NCBI RefSeq assembly: GCF_001625695.1
Contig: NZ_AUXY01000133.1
Location: 62,001 to 126,000, forward strand
DNA length: 64,000 bases
Direction of reading: 5' to 3'
From: Pseudoalteromonas luteoviolacea H33-S
GTDB taxonomy: Bacteria; Pseudomonadota; Gammaproteobacteria; Enterobacterales; Alteromonadaceae
The notes under the pieces were generated by a model, which saw only the letters and a list, made by a program, of their open reading frames with translations, was not told the origin of the DNA and did no database searches. A program made the position numbers and the translations under genes. Positions within the stretch are counted from its first letter, which is position 1. The number at the start of each line of letters is the position of its first letter. Shown in pieces: positions 26,196-33,814 of the stretch.

Positions 26196-26249
26196 ATGCA
26201 CAAAATAATTAATCAGAATATTCGACACATTATTATCATCATTCCATAG
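26196..26249 (+). CDS. Candidate isoleucine-rich leader peptide, 17 residues
   Basis: ATG 26196 to TAG 26247-26249 reads MHKIINQNIRHIIIIIP. Eight of 17 codons are Ile, five of them consecutive (ATT ATT ATC ATC ATT, 26229-26243), next to Pro and the stop. The run overlaps the first arm of the 1:2 hairpin described for 26237-26310, as in amino-acid attenuators. Weak points: no ribosome site precedes the ATG, and the predicted transcript begins at or next to it, so translation would have to start on a leaderless AUG. Confidence 0.5.
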   Translation: MHKIINQNIRHIIIIIP

Positions 26250-26310
26250 GAATGGTGGGATTTGATGTGCAAAGATTTTATCAAACCCGCCCAATACGGC
26301 GGGTTTTTTT
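26237..26310 (+). promoter_or_regulatory. Transcription attenuator: 1:2, 2:3 (antiterminator) and 3:4 (terminator) structures
   Basis: Arm 1, CATCATTCC (26237-26245), pairs with arm 2a, GGAATGGTG (26249-26257), 9 bp with one G-U and loop ATA. Arm 2b, GGTGGGATTTGAT (26254-26266), pairs with arm 3, ATCAAACCCGCC (26280-26291), 12 bp with one bulged A and one G-U. Arm 3 CCCGCC (26286-26291) also pairs with arm 4 GGCGGG (26298-26303), extended by A-T pairs and followed by seven T (26304-26310), a strong intrinsic terminator. 1:2 plus 3:4 excludes 2:3, the classical mutually exclusive layout. The gene at 26347 begins 37 bases after the T tract. Confidence 0.65.
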
Positions 26311-26346
26311 ATGCGGTATTGGGAGACAAATTATTAAGGAAAATAA

Positions 26347-26862
26347 ATGAAAAAAGTCGCCGTATTTGGCAAGCCAGGCAGTGGCAAATCGACCTTTAGT
26401 AAATATTTAGCAAAACAGGTAGACTTACCTCTGCATCAGTTAGATATCATGGTGTTTAATCAAGATGGCAGCCAAGTCTCACGAACGCAGTTTGATGACA
26501 ACCACGACAAAATTTTACAGCAATCTAGCTGGATTTTAGAGGGGCTGGGTCCGCTGAGTTCTTTCAAGCAGCGCCTAGCTCACGCTGATACTCTTATTTA
26601 TATCGACTTACCCTATTGGTTGAGCTATTGGCTTGTGACAAAACGCGCAATTAAGGGCTTAATTAAAACCCCAGAAGGGTGGCCACAAGGGTGTTCGATT
26701 ATACAGGGCACACGTCAGTCATATCATTATTTAAAACTATCACGACAGTTTTGGAATGATGAGTTTGAACAGAACTTAAAAAACATCGCCAGTGACAAAC
26801 AACTCTATATCGTACGTTCACTGAGCGAGCTTAAGTCGTTACAACGTCAGTTAGTTAGCTAA
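26347..26862 (+). CDS. P-loop nucleotide kinase-like protein (adenylate-kinase / topology-modulation type)
   Basis: 171 residues, start set by AAGGAAAATAA. The Walker A motif is FGKPGSGKSTFSKYLA at residues 7-22. LPLHQLDIMVFNQDGSQV and WILEGLGPLS match the short kinase family annotated as DNA topology modulation FlaR or adenylate-kinase-like, where the second Asp/Gly strand lies at this position, and LIYIDLPYWLSYWLVTKRAIKG is the Walker-B-like strand and lid helix. Substrate unknown. It lies directly downstream of the isoleucine attenuator, which would control it. A perfect terminator ends the unit. Confidence 0.75.
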   Translation: MKKVAVFGKPGSGKSTFSKYLAKQVDLPLHQLDIMVFNQDGSQVSRTQFDDNHDKILQQSSWILEGLGPLSSFKQRLAHADTLIYIDLPYWLSYWLVTKRAIKGLIKTPEGWPQGCSIIQGTRQSYHYLKLSRQFWNDEFEQNLKNIASDKQLYIVRSLSELKSLQRQLVS

Positions 26863-26871
26863 CCTCTAAAT

Positions 26872-26899
26872 AAATGAGCAATCGCCATTGCTCATTTTT
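26872..26899. terminator. Terminator between kinase-like and thioesterase genes
   Basis: AATGAGCAAT (26873-26882) and ATTGCTCATT (26887-26896) form a perfect 10-bp stem with loop CGCC, then TTTA. It is shared by convergent genes. Confidence 0.75.
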
Positions 26900-26900
26900 A

Positions 26901-27383
26901 CTATTCATCTTGGTCGAATGTGGCTTGCAGTAAGGATTCCGTTTGAATCGCAATGTCTTTCATTTTGATGGCATATTGTTCTAGTGCTTTTTGCTCTGGT
27001 GTTTGAGCAACAAACTTTGAAACTGGGATGGGGTAACCTGCTTGATCCATCGCGATAAAGCTAATGATGCAGTGGTTGGTTTCGACCATGTGTTGTTTTT
27101 GCGGATCGCCGCATCGAACCTGAATAAAAATTTGCATACTGGTTTTTCCTGTATGCGCAATTTTTGCTGACACCTCAACAATCTGACCCACTAAAATAGG
27201 CCTGTGAAAGCGAACGCCTGCCACGGATACGGTCACGCAATATGCACCGCTCCAGCCAGCAGCACAGGCATAACCAGCTTGATCTATCCACTTCATAACA
27301 ACACCACCGTGTACTTTCCCACCAAAGTTGACATCGGTTGGTTCAGCTAAAAATCTGAAAATCACTTCTGATTGGTTGGCCAT
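26901..27383 (-). CDS. Acyl-CoA thioesterase, hotdog fold (YciA/BACH type)
   Basis: 160 residues from ATG 27383 (GAGG upstream). The open frame extends further but would overlap the ETF-QO gene. Motifs: ANFGGKVHGGVVMKWIDQAGY-like GGKVHGG with the helix carrying the catalytic Asp, and RFHRPILVGQIVEV, both typical of the 4HBT acyl-CoA hydrolases YciA and BACH. It hydrolyses acyl-CoA to free acid and CoA in the cytosol. It lies next to ETF-QO on the same strand, consistent with fatty-acid or branched-chain catabolism. Confidence 0.88.
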   Translation of the reverse strand: MANQSEVIFRFLAEPTDVNFGGKVHGGVVMKWIDQAGYACAAGWSGAYCVTVSVAGVRFHRPILVGQIVEVSAKIAHTGKTSMQIFIQVRCGDPQKQHMVETNHCIISFIAMDQAGYPIPVSKFVAQTPEQKALEQYAIKMKDIAIQTESLLQATFDQDE

Positions 27384-27477
27384 GTCTACCTCATCATTTT
27401 TTGAGTCTGAGGTAAGTATAGAAAAAAAGGGGCATTTCGCCCCTTGCAATTTAGGATATGTAAATAATTGGTTGGTT

Positions 27478-29127
27478 TTACATATTCGGGTAGTTGGGAC
27501 CGCCTGCACCTTCAGGGGTTACCCAAGTAATGTTTTGACTGGGATCTTTGATATCGCAAGTCTTACAGTGAATGCAGTTTTGTGCATTGATAACAAACTG
27601 TTTCTCACCTTCTTCATTTTCATTCACTTCATAAACACCGGCAGGGCAATAGCGCTGTGCAGGCTCAGCGTACTGCTCAAGGTTCACAGAAATTGGGATC
27701 GTGCTATCTGTTAACTGCAGGTGGCATGGTTGCACTTCTTCATGGTTGGTATTAGATAAAAACACTGAAGAGAGCTTGTCAAAGCTGAGTTTGCCATCTG
27801 GTTTTGGATAAGTAATTTCTGTTGCATCTTTTGCAAGTCTCAATGACTCATAATCCTTGCTGATGTCTTTGATGGTGAATGGTAATGCGCCGGAGAAAAA
27901 GTTTTGGTCAATCATGTTGTAAGCACCGCCTAAGTAGCGGCCTAACTTGTGCATGGCAGGGCCAAAATTACGAGACTGATATAACTCTTCGTGTAGCCAG
28001 CTGGCTTTAAACTTATCATCGAAGCTGTGTAAATCTGCTTTCGCATCTTCTTGTGAGAGTGCTTCGATAAGGGTGTCTGCGCCAATGATCCCTGATTTCA
28101 TTGCGGTGTGATTACCCTTGATCTTTGCAAAGTTCAAAGTTCCCGCATCACAACCGATCAATAAACCACCTGGGAAGTGCATTTTTGGTAAAGCATGTAA
28201 GCCACCTTTGGCAATGGCTCTAGCACCGTATGAAATACGCTCGCCGCCTTCAAGTGTTTGCTTAAAGACAGGGTGGTGTTTCATGCGTTGAAATTCATCA
28301 AAGGGGCTAAGATATGGGTTTTTGTAGTTCAGGTCGATAATAAGACCCACCACAACTTGATTATTTTCGGCATGATACATAAATGAGCCACCATGTGTCT
28401 CGTTATCAAGAGGCCAGCCTGTACCATGCACGACAGTCCCTTCTTTGTGTTTTTCAGGGTCTATTTGCCAAATTTCTTTAAAGCCAATACCGTAGTGCTG
28501 AGGTGTCGCATCTTTATCTAGCTCAAACTCTTTGATTAGCTGCTTACCAAGATGTCCTCGGCAACCTTCTGCAAATACTGTGTACTTGGCTCTAAGCTCC
28601 ATACCTGTCATATAAGTGTCTTTTGGTTGGCCATCTCTATCTAAGCCCATGTCACCTGTGACAATGCCTTTTACTTCTTTGTCTTCGATGATTAAAGAGT
28701 GGGCACTAAATCCTGGGAAGATCTCTACGCCGAGCTCTTCAGCCTGTTCCGCTAACCAACGACAGACATTACCCATAGAAACGATGTAGTTACCGTCGTT
28801 TTTAAATGTTTTTGGCACCACCATGTGCGGCAAGTTTGTCGCGTTTTGCTCATCTTTGAATAGGTAGATTTCGTCTTCAGTGACTTTGGTAGTAACTGGT
28901 GCCCCTTTTTGTGCCCAATCAGGGATGAGTTCATCTAGTGCTTTGGTTTCGAATACCGCACCGGACAAAATATGCGCACCCACTTCAGAGCCTTTTTCTA
29001 CCACACAGATCATGAGTTCTTGTTCTTTTTGCTGTGCTTGTTGAGCAAGTCGAATAGCGCATGATAGACCCGCAGGGCCCGCCCCCACTATGACGACATC
29101 AAATTCCATGGTTTCACGTTCGACCAT
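27478..29127 (-). CDS. Electron transfer flavoprotein-ubiquinone oxidoreductase
   Basis: 549 residues, start supported by GAGGT. The N-terminal FAD dinucleotide fold reads DVVIVGAGPAGLSCAIRLAQ. The central region has the ETF-QO signatures (GWPLDNETHGGSFMYH, PGGLLIGCDAGTLN). The C-terminal 4Fe-4S cysteines are C494, C518, C521 and C524 (CIHCKTCDIKDPSQ). It is membrane-associated and passes electrons from ETF to ubiquinone. It is divergent from etfBA, with palindromes between that probably co-regulate both sides. Confidence 0.96.
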   Translation of the reverse strand: MVERETMEFDVVIVGAGPAGLSCAIRLAQQAQQKEQELMICVVEKGSEVGAHILSGAVFETKALDELIPDWAQKGAPVTTKVTEDEIYLFKDEQNATNLPHMVVPKTFKNDGNYIVSMGNVCRWLAEQAEELGVEIFPGFSAHSLIIEDKEVKGIVTGDMGLDRDGQPKDTYMTGMELRAKYTVFAEGCRGHLGKQLIKEFELDKDATPQHYGIGFKEIWQIDPEKHKEGTVVHGTGWPLDNETHGGSFMYHAENNQVVVGLIIDLNYKNPYLSPFDEFQRMKHHPVFKQTLEGGERISYGARAIAKGGLHALPKMHFPGGLLIGCDAGTLNFAKIKGNHTAMKSGIIGADTLIEALSQEDAKADLHSFDDKFKASWLHEELYQSRNFGPAMHKLGRYLGGAYNMIDQNFFSGALPFTIKDISKDYESLRLAKDATEITYPKPDGKLSFDKLSSVFLSNTNHEEVQPCHLQLTDSTIPISVNLEQYAEPAQRYCPAGVYEVNENEEGEKQFVINAQNCIHCKTCDIKDPSQNITWVTPEGAGGPNYPNM

Positions 29128-29206
29128 TTTTACCTCGTATACATTGACGGTAGATTAACTTAAACTCAAGTTAAGTTCTTTTTACGTTAAGCTAAGGTTA
29201 TTTTAG

Positions 29207-29224
29207 GTTGACGTTTACGTCAAC
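29207..29224. promoter_or_regulatory. LiuR-like palindrome 1
   Basis: GTTGACGT-TT-ACGTCAAC, perfect 8-base arms. It fits the TTGACGT-N2-ACGTCAA type of site reported for the MerR-family regulator LiuR of branched-chain amino acid and fatty acid catabolism in gammaproteobacteria. The regulator itself is not in the window. Confidence 0.55.
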
Positions 29225-29257
29225 AGGAAGTAGGCTGGTTTCATCAAATTGTTTCAT

Positions 29258-29271
29258 TGACGTACGCGTCA
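29258..29271. promoter_or_regulatory. LiuR-like palindrome 2 (weaker)
   Basis: TGACG-TACG-CGTCA with flanking T/G, a second copy of the same half-sites 30 bases before etfB. Confidence 0.4.
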
Positions 29272-29302
29272 GCTATACAAATAACCAGATGATGGAGTAA
29301 CC

Positions 29303-30055
29303 ATGAAAGTACTTGTACCAATCAAACGCGTGATTGACTACAACGTCAAAGCGAGAGTCAAGGCAGATAACAGCGATGTTGATCTTACAAATGTAAAAAT
29401 GGCCATGAACCCGTTTTGCGAAATCGCAGTAGAAGAAGCGATTAGATTAAAAGAAGCAGGTAGTGCAACTGAAGTAATTGCCGTATCTATCGGTGATAAA
29501 GCTTGCCAAGAACAACTTCGTACTGCACTGGCACTTGGTGCTGACAAGGCAATCCACATCGAAACAGATGCAACATTAGAATCTCTTCATGTTGCTAAAT
29601 TACTGGCTAAATTAGTAGAACAAGAAAACCCAGAATTGGTCATTCTTGGCAAGCAGTCAATTGATGCAGATAACAACCAAACTGGACAAATGCTAGGTGC
29701 ATTGACTAAACGTGGTCAAGGTACGTTTGCATCTAAGCTTGTTATCGAAGGCTCAAACGCTGTGGTAACTCGTGAAGTCGACGGTGGTCTACAAACAGTC
29801 TCACTAGCGTTACCTGCGATTGTAACCACTGACCTTCGCTTAAACGAACCACGTTATGCAACACTGCCTAACATCATGAAAGCAAAGCGTAAGCCGCTAG
29901 ATGTTATTGCAGCAGACTCATTGGGTGTAGATTTAACACCTCGTGTTGAGCTTGTTAGAGTCGATGAGCCTGCTAAGCGTGAAGCAGGTGTCATTGTAGA
30001 GAGCGTTGAAGAGCTAGTAACAAAACTTAAGACAGAAGCAAAGGTGATCTCATGA
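29303..30055 (+). CDS. etfB: Electron transfer flavoprotein beta subunit
   Basis: 250 residues, standard length. MKVLVPIKRVIDYNVKARVK at the start, MNPFCEIAVEEAIRLKE, GADKAIHIETD and the beta-subunit signature VTREVDGGLQTVSLALPAIVTTDLRLNEPRYATLPNIMKAK are all present (the last spans about residues 155-200). It binds AMP and, with EtfA, carries FAD electrons from acyl-CoA dehydrogenases to ETF-QO. Its last bases overlap etfA by ATGA. Confidence 0.97.
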   Translation: MKVLVPIKRVIDYNVKARVKADNSDVDLTNVKMAMNPFCEIAVEEAIRLKEAGSATEVIAVSIGDKACQEQLRTALALGADKAIHIETDATLESLHVAKLLAKLVEQENPELVILGKQSIDADNNQTGQMLGALTKRGQGTFASKLVIEGSNAVVTREVDGGLQTVSLALPAIVTTDLRLNEPRYATLPNIMKAKRKPLDVIAADSLGVDLTPRVELVRVDEPAKREAGVIVESVEELVTKLKTEAKVIS

Positions 30056-30978
30056 GCGTATTAGTTATTGCAGAACATGAAAATGGCGTATTGAAGCCAG
30101 AAACCGCAAAAGTGATCACTGCGGCTGTTAAAATTGGTGGTGATGTTGATGTATTAGTCGCGGGCAGCAATGTAGCTGCTGCGGCAGACTCTGTTGCTGG
30201 TATTGCTGGCGTCACGTCAGTGAAATTAGTAGACGATGCGAATTTTGAGCACCAATTGGCCGAGAACACCGCTGATTTAGTGGTCGAGTTGGCAGGTGGT
30301 TACAGCCATATCTTAGCGAGTGCTTCTACGACGGGTAAAAACATTTTACCTCGTGTTGCGGCGCTACTGGATAAATCACAAATTTCTGAAATTGTCGACG
30401 TAGTAGATGCAGACACCTTTAAGCGCCCAATTTATGCGGGTAACGCCATTGCGACGGTTAAATCACTTGAGTCACAAAAAGTTATCACTGTTCGTGCAAG
30501 TGCATTTGATGCTGCGAGCGAGCAGGGCCCTGTGTCTGTAGAGTCACTATCAAATGGCGCAGCGAACAGCCTAAGCAGTTTTGTTGGTGTTGAGCAAACT
30601 GAATCAGAGCGCCCAGAATTAACTGCTGCACCTGTGATTATCTCAGGTGGTCGCGGTATGCAAAACGGCGATAACTTTGCACTATTAAACGGTGTTGCTG
30701 ACAAGCTAGGTGCAGCAATTGGTGCATCTCGTGCTGCAGTTGATGCTGGCTTTGTACCAAATGATATGCAAGTCGGTCAGACAGGTAAGATTGTCGCGCC
30801 AGATCTGTACATCGCGGTGGGCATTAGCGGTGCTATTCAGCACCTTGCTGGTATGAAAGACTCTAAAGTCATTGTAGCCATCAACAAAGATCCAGAAGCA
30901 CCGATTTTCCAAGTTGCTGACTATGGTTTAGTCGCCGACTTATTTGACGTATTACCTGAGCTAGAACAAGCTCTGTAG
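30052..30978 (+). CDS. etfA: Electron transfer flavoprotein alpha subunit
   Basis: 308 residues. The C-terminal FAD domain has the conserved GGRGMQNGDNF, GASRAAVDAGFVPNDMQVGQTGK and LYIAVGISGAIQHLAGMKDSK motifs. The N-terminal domain is of adenine-nucleotide-hydrolase-like fold (VLVIAEHENG). Translationally coupled to etfB (ATGA overlap, AAGGTG site inside etfB). It forms the ETF heterodimer in the cytosol. Confidence 0.97.
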   Translation: MSVLVIAEHENGVLKPETAKVITAAVKIGGDVDVLVAGSNVAAAADSVAGIAGVTSVKLVDDANFEHQLAENTADLVVELAGGYSHILASASTTGKNILPRVAALLDKSQISEIVDVVDADTFKRPIYAGNAIATVKSLESQKVITVRASAFDAASEQGPVSVESLSNGAANSLSSFVGVEQTESERPELTAAPVIISGGRGMQNGDNFALLNGVADKLGAAIGASRAAVDAGFVPNDMQVGQTGKIVAPDLYIAVGISGAIQHLAGMKDSKVIVAINKDPEAPIFQVADYGLVADLFDVLPELEQAL

Positions 30979-30994
30979 CCTATTCTGGTTGTTG

Positions 30995-31024
30995 AAGCCG
31001 TGTGCGTTATGCCGCGGCTTTTTT
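30995..31024 (+). terminator. Intrinsic terminator of etfBA
   Basis: AAGCCG (30995-31000) pairs with CGGCTT around the TGTGCGTTATGCCG region and runs into six T. Confidence 0.7.
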
Positions 31025-31057
31025 CATTTAATATGTTTGAATTATAACAATTAATAA

Positions 31058-31507
31058 TTATGCGCTGGCATGAAAGCCAAACTGATACACTTCAAGTTTG
31101 TTGATCATAGTTTCATAATTTCTGACCACATCTTGTGTTGCTGCGCCCTGACTTTTAACGGTGGATAAGTTTTCTTTTAATTGACCTATCACATCGAACT
31201 TTTCAGCTTTTGCTTGTGCAAGCGTCGTCCCGCCGAGCTCACCATCATGTTCAATTAAATTATATCGCCCAGTTAAAAATGCAACCTCGCCAATGCTTAA
31301 CACGCCTTGCTGATAAAGCGCCTCTGCAGCATTTGATTGCTCTTCTAATGTCATATTAGAAAAATCAAATTGCCTACTGCGTATACTATTATGAGTATCT
31401 GTATGAGCACTATGGGCTGAGCTCGTTTCAGTCATGGCTTGGCGGTTTTTTAAAGCTTGATGCCCACTTAAGACTTGGGGAGAACTGGCTGTAATGTTAC
31501 TGTTCAT
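31058..31507 (-). CDS. Hypothetical cytosolic protein
   Basis: 149 residues, start set by AAGGATAAAAG. No signal peptide or membrane segment. The N-terminal 50 residues are Ser/His/Gln-rich and look disordered (SSAHSAHTDTHNS). The rest is helical, with EEQSNAAEALYQQGVLSIGEVAFLTGRY resembling a short helix-turn-helix-like or flagellar/regulatory helix pair. I do not recognise the family. It stands alone between etfA and the AraC operon. Confidence 0.6.
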   Translation of the reverse strand: MNSNITASSPQVLSGHQALKNRQAMTETSSAHSAHTDTHNSIRSRQFDFSNMTLEEQSNAAEALYQQGVLSIGEVAFLTGRYNLIEHDGELGGTTLAQAKAEKFDVIGQLKENLSTVKSQGAATQDVVRNYETMINKLEVYQFGFHASA

Positions 31508-31600
31508 CTTTTATCCTTAAAATGAGATTGGGTGTATGAAGTATAAGCAATTAACATTCCATGAGGCATTCATTGTGAATAGACAACACTCGGGGACTGT

Positions 31601-32593
31601 CTAAGTATTTCGAAGCTCTGACGGTGTGACACCAAACCATCGTTTAAACGCGCGGCGAAAATTAGGTAAATCGTTAAACGCGAGTGCTTTTGCTACCTGT
31701 GCATTTGAGTAACCTTGTTGTTGAATACAAAATGCGGCCTGCTGGCTAAGCACTCTGTCTTTTAAGCTACTGAATTGACTGTTATGTTGACTGAGTTTTC
31801 TTTTCATTGTGGCTTCGCTTATCTTAAAGTGGTTGGCGAGATCTTCTAAGCATGCTTTGGGGTGATGGATCAAAAACGTTTCTGCATAAGATAAAAAGCC
31901 TATTGATGTGCAGGGCTGCAAAGTGACTAGATTGCTTTGTAAAGCTGAAACGGCATCGTATTGCCGCGTTTGAAGTGCTGTTTTTCGGATCTCGACAGTA
32001 CAGGCGTGGTGACCAAATGATAGCTTACCAACCTGCATCGCATGGTAATGTTCAATGTGCGCAGGCGTGCTGTAGGGCAGTTGAAATTGTATCTCTAAAT
32101 TATTGAATCGCCATTTGATAAAGCCATTTATAAGGCTAAGCCAAACCTCGAGTAAAAATTGATAGGTGCAAGTGGATGGCTCACTGACAGCGGGATTTAC
32201 AAGTAAATGAATAGCTTGCCCTTCTCTAAGCATACGTATGCTGAAGTAGGGAAATAGGTCATTTTCCAGTTGTTTACAGGCTATCAGCAACGCCTTCAAG
32301 TCGATACAATGAAACAAATACGATGCATATTTAGCACAGAGACTATGCAATAGGTGTTGGCCTAAAACAAAGCTAATGTCTTGACTTAAATTGTGTTTTG
32401 TAATGTTTTCTATGATCTGTTCTAGTTGCGTATAACTCGATTTGTGGTTTTGATTTTCGAAATCCTTGTAAAATATTTTTGTGCCTTTGAGCGCTTTGTC
32501 TGGATGTATTCCCCGTTGCTTTGCCAGCTCAACCAGTGGTTCTAACAATTGATGACTGTTAAATCTTAGATTGTTTGATTCAAAGTAAGGCAT
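31601..32593 (-). CDS. AraC-family regulator with an N-terminal arabinose-binding-type ligand domain
   Basis: 330 residues from ATG 32593, which overlaps the upstream stop as TAATG. The N-terminal about 200 residues match the ligand-binding half of OruR/AraC-type regulators (LLEPLVELAKQRGIHPDKALKGT and DISFVLGQHLL). The C-terminal helix-turn-helix pair reads CLEDLANHFKISEATMKRKLSQ and YSNAQVAKALAFNDLPNFRRAFKRWFGVTPSELR. It is translationally coupled to the degenerate GGDEF gene, so the two probably act together. Ligand and targets unknown. Confidence 0.85.
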   Translation of the reverse strand: MPYFESNNLRFNSHQLLEPLVELAKQRGIHPDKALKGTKIFYKDFENQNHKSSYTQLEQIIENITKHNLSQDISFVLGQHLLHSLCAKYASYLFHCIDLKALLIACKQLENDLFPYFSIRMLREGQAIHLLVNPAVSEPSTCTYQFLLEVWLSLINGFIKWRFNNLEIQFQLPYSTPAHIEHYHAMQVGKLSFGHHACTVEIRKTALQTRQYDAVSALQSNLVTLQPCTSIGFLSYAETFLIHHPKACLEDLANHFKISEATMKRKLSQHNSQFSSLKDRVLSQQAAFCIQQQGYSNAQVAKALAFNDLPNFRRAFKRWFGVTPSELRNT

Positions 32594-33504
32594 TAACAAG
32601 CCTGCTTATTGTGAGCAAGTTGAGCCATCAGCTGCTCAAAAATCTGCTCACTTTGCATTGCAAATGAAACTTCAATGCACGCATAGTGCAGTGTACTCGG
32701 GTTTAATGTGACGAGATTTTTATCGTACTGGTGGTGGACTTTTGCGGCAGTGCACACTCGGTTTGTGATGTCTATGGCAGTACTGAGCTTAGTCGCAGGG
32801 TATAAAACAATGAATTTATCACCAGCGTAACGGCAGGTGAGATCGCAGCCTCGAATATTTAAAGTGATCAATTGCCCTGTGTCGCGAAGTAATAGTTCGC
32901 CTTTGGTGATACCGTGTTTAAAGCAAAACTGGCTATAGGCTTTTAAGTCTAAGATTGCGACACAGAACCGAGTACCATCATCGATGAGCTGCGAAACCTC
33001 CGCGTCAATTTGCTTTTCCATGTAGCGCGCACTGTATAAACCAGTCACATAGTCGGTAAAGGTATGCTCTCTAAAATGTCGCTCTTTTCTTAATAACGTT
33101 AAGTTTAAAAAAGTTTGCTCTTGATACCACCAATACATGGCAATGCTCATCACAATCATACCGAGTAATGCGGGGAAAGCTTCAAGTGAGCTGAGAGTTG
33201 GATGGATGTGGTTAAAAGAAAAGAACTCATCTAGGCAATCTAAGAGCAATGAAATCAGCATCAAGGTTAGGCCAAAAGAAAGCGCCGTCGTAACGCGTCC
33301 TTGTGGGCGGCTCAATAATGTTGCAACTAGCCACACTAAAGACATGGCAGCAAGTCCTCCTTCACCAATTGCGTCAAGTATTTCGAATTGGGCGTAAGGT
33401 TTTAATTCACCAAAGTGTACTGCCATTAATATTGTGATGGTGACAGACACGATAAGCAGTGCCCATAAATGAATGTGTTTTATCGATGTAATAAAGTGAG
33501 CCAT
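32593..33504 (-). CDS. Membrane protein with degenerate GGDEF domain
   Basis: 303 residues. Four hydrophobic segments occupy about 10-128. The cytosolic part (about 145-303) aligns with GGDEF domains (DYVTGLYSARYMEKQI for the usual D-x-L-T-G-L-x-N-R-R, and GITKGELLLRDTGQLI for the G-D-x-x-L following helix). The signature loop is YAGDKFIVLYP instead of Y-G-G-D-E-F: Gly is Ala, and the Glu that binds metal and substrate is Lys. DLKAYSQF also replaces the D-I/L-D-x-F-K metal site. Cyclic-di-GMP synthesis is therefore unlikely, and it may serve as a sensor or partner of the coupled AraC regulator. No EAL domain is present. Confidence 0.7.
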   Translation of the reverse strand: MAHFITSIKHIHLWALLIVSVTITILMAVHFGELKPYAQFEILDAIGEGGLAAMSLVWLVATLLSRPQGRVTTALSFGLTLMLISLLLDCLDEFFSFNHIHPTLSSLEAFPALLGMIVMSIAMYWWYQEQTFLNLTLLRKERHFREHTFTDYVTGLYSARYMEKQIDAEVSQLIDDGTRFCVAILDLKAYSQFCFKHGITKGELLLRDTGQLITLNIRGCDLTCRYAGDKFIVLYPATKLSTAIDITNRVCTAAKVHHQYDKNLVTLNPSTLHYACIEVSFAMQSEQIFEQLMAQLAHNKQAC

Positions 33505-33814
33505 AAATTGATGCCGAGCAAAATGTTTATTGTTGTTATGTTATTGCAGTGAAATTTCTTGAACAGGGTCAATTTAGCTCATTACTTTGACAGTTTTTTT
33601 AACTTTGATGGCAATTTAAGGCTAAAAGAGTCTCAGTTTATTGTTTTGAGCTTATTTAAGAGGGTGAAATTAGCTCAAATGCTCAGTGTTTTAATCTAAA
33701 AGCTAGCTAAATCAGTACCTTCGGTTTAGTGATGAAATAAATAATTCATATTGTCCAGATATTGTTGCTGCGATTTTTAGGGTAATCAATCAACACAATC
33801 TGTAAGAGATAAAT
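33505..33814. other. Divergent region between the GGDEF/AraC operon and the TonB receptor gene
   Basis: 310 bases, AT-rich. TTGACA occurs at 33587-33592 without a good -10 at the right distance. No inverted repeat or Pho-type direct repeat was recognised. It must hold promoters for both sides, but I cannot place them. Confidence 0.3.

Noticed and set aside
26185..26208. Other short reading frames in the attenuator leader
   Set aside because: ATG CTG ATA AAA ends after eight codons without a run of one amino acid. The alternative frames through the hairpin (His/Tyr or Leu/Ser codons) have no start in a useful place.
27328..27714. 128-residue plus-strand frame across thioesterase and ETF-QO
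   Set aside because: It lies antisense to two confidently identified genes and shows no family motif.
33505..33814. Pho box before the TonB receptor
   Set aside because: A TTGACA-like element is present, but no pair of CTGTCAT-type direct repeats at 11-base spacing was found.
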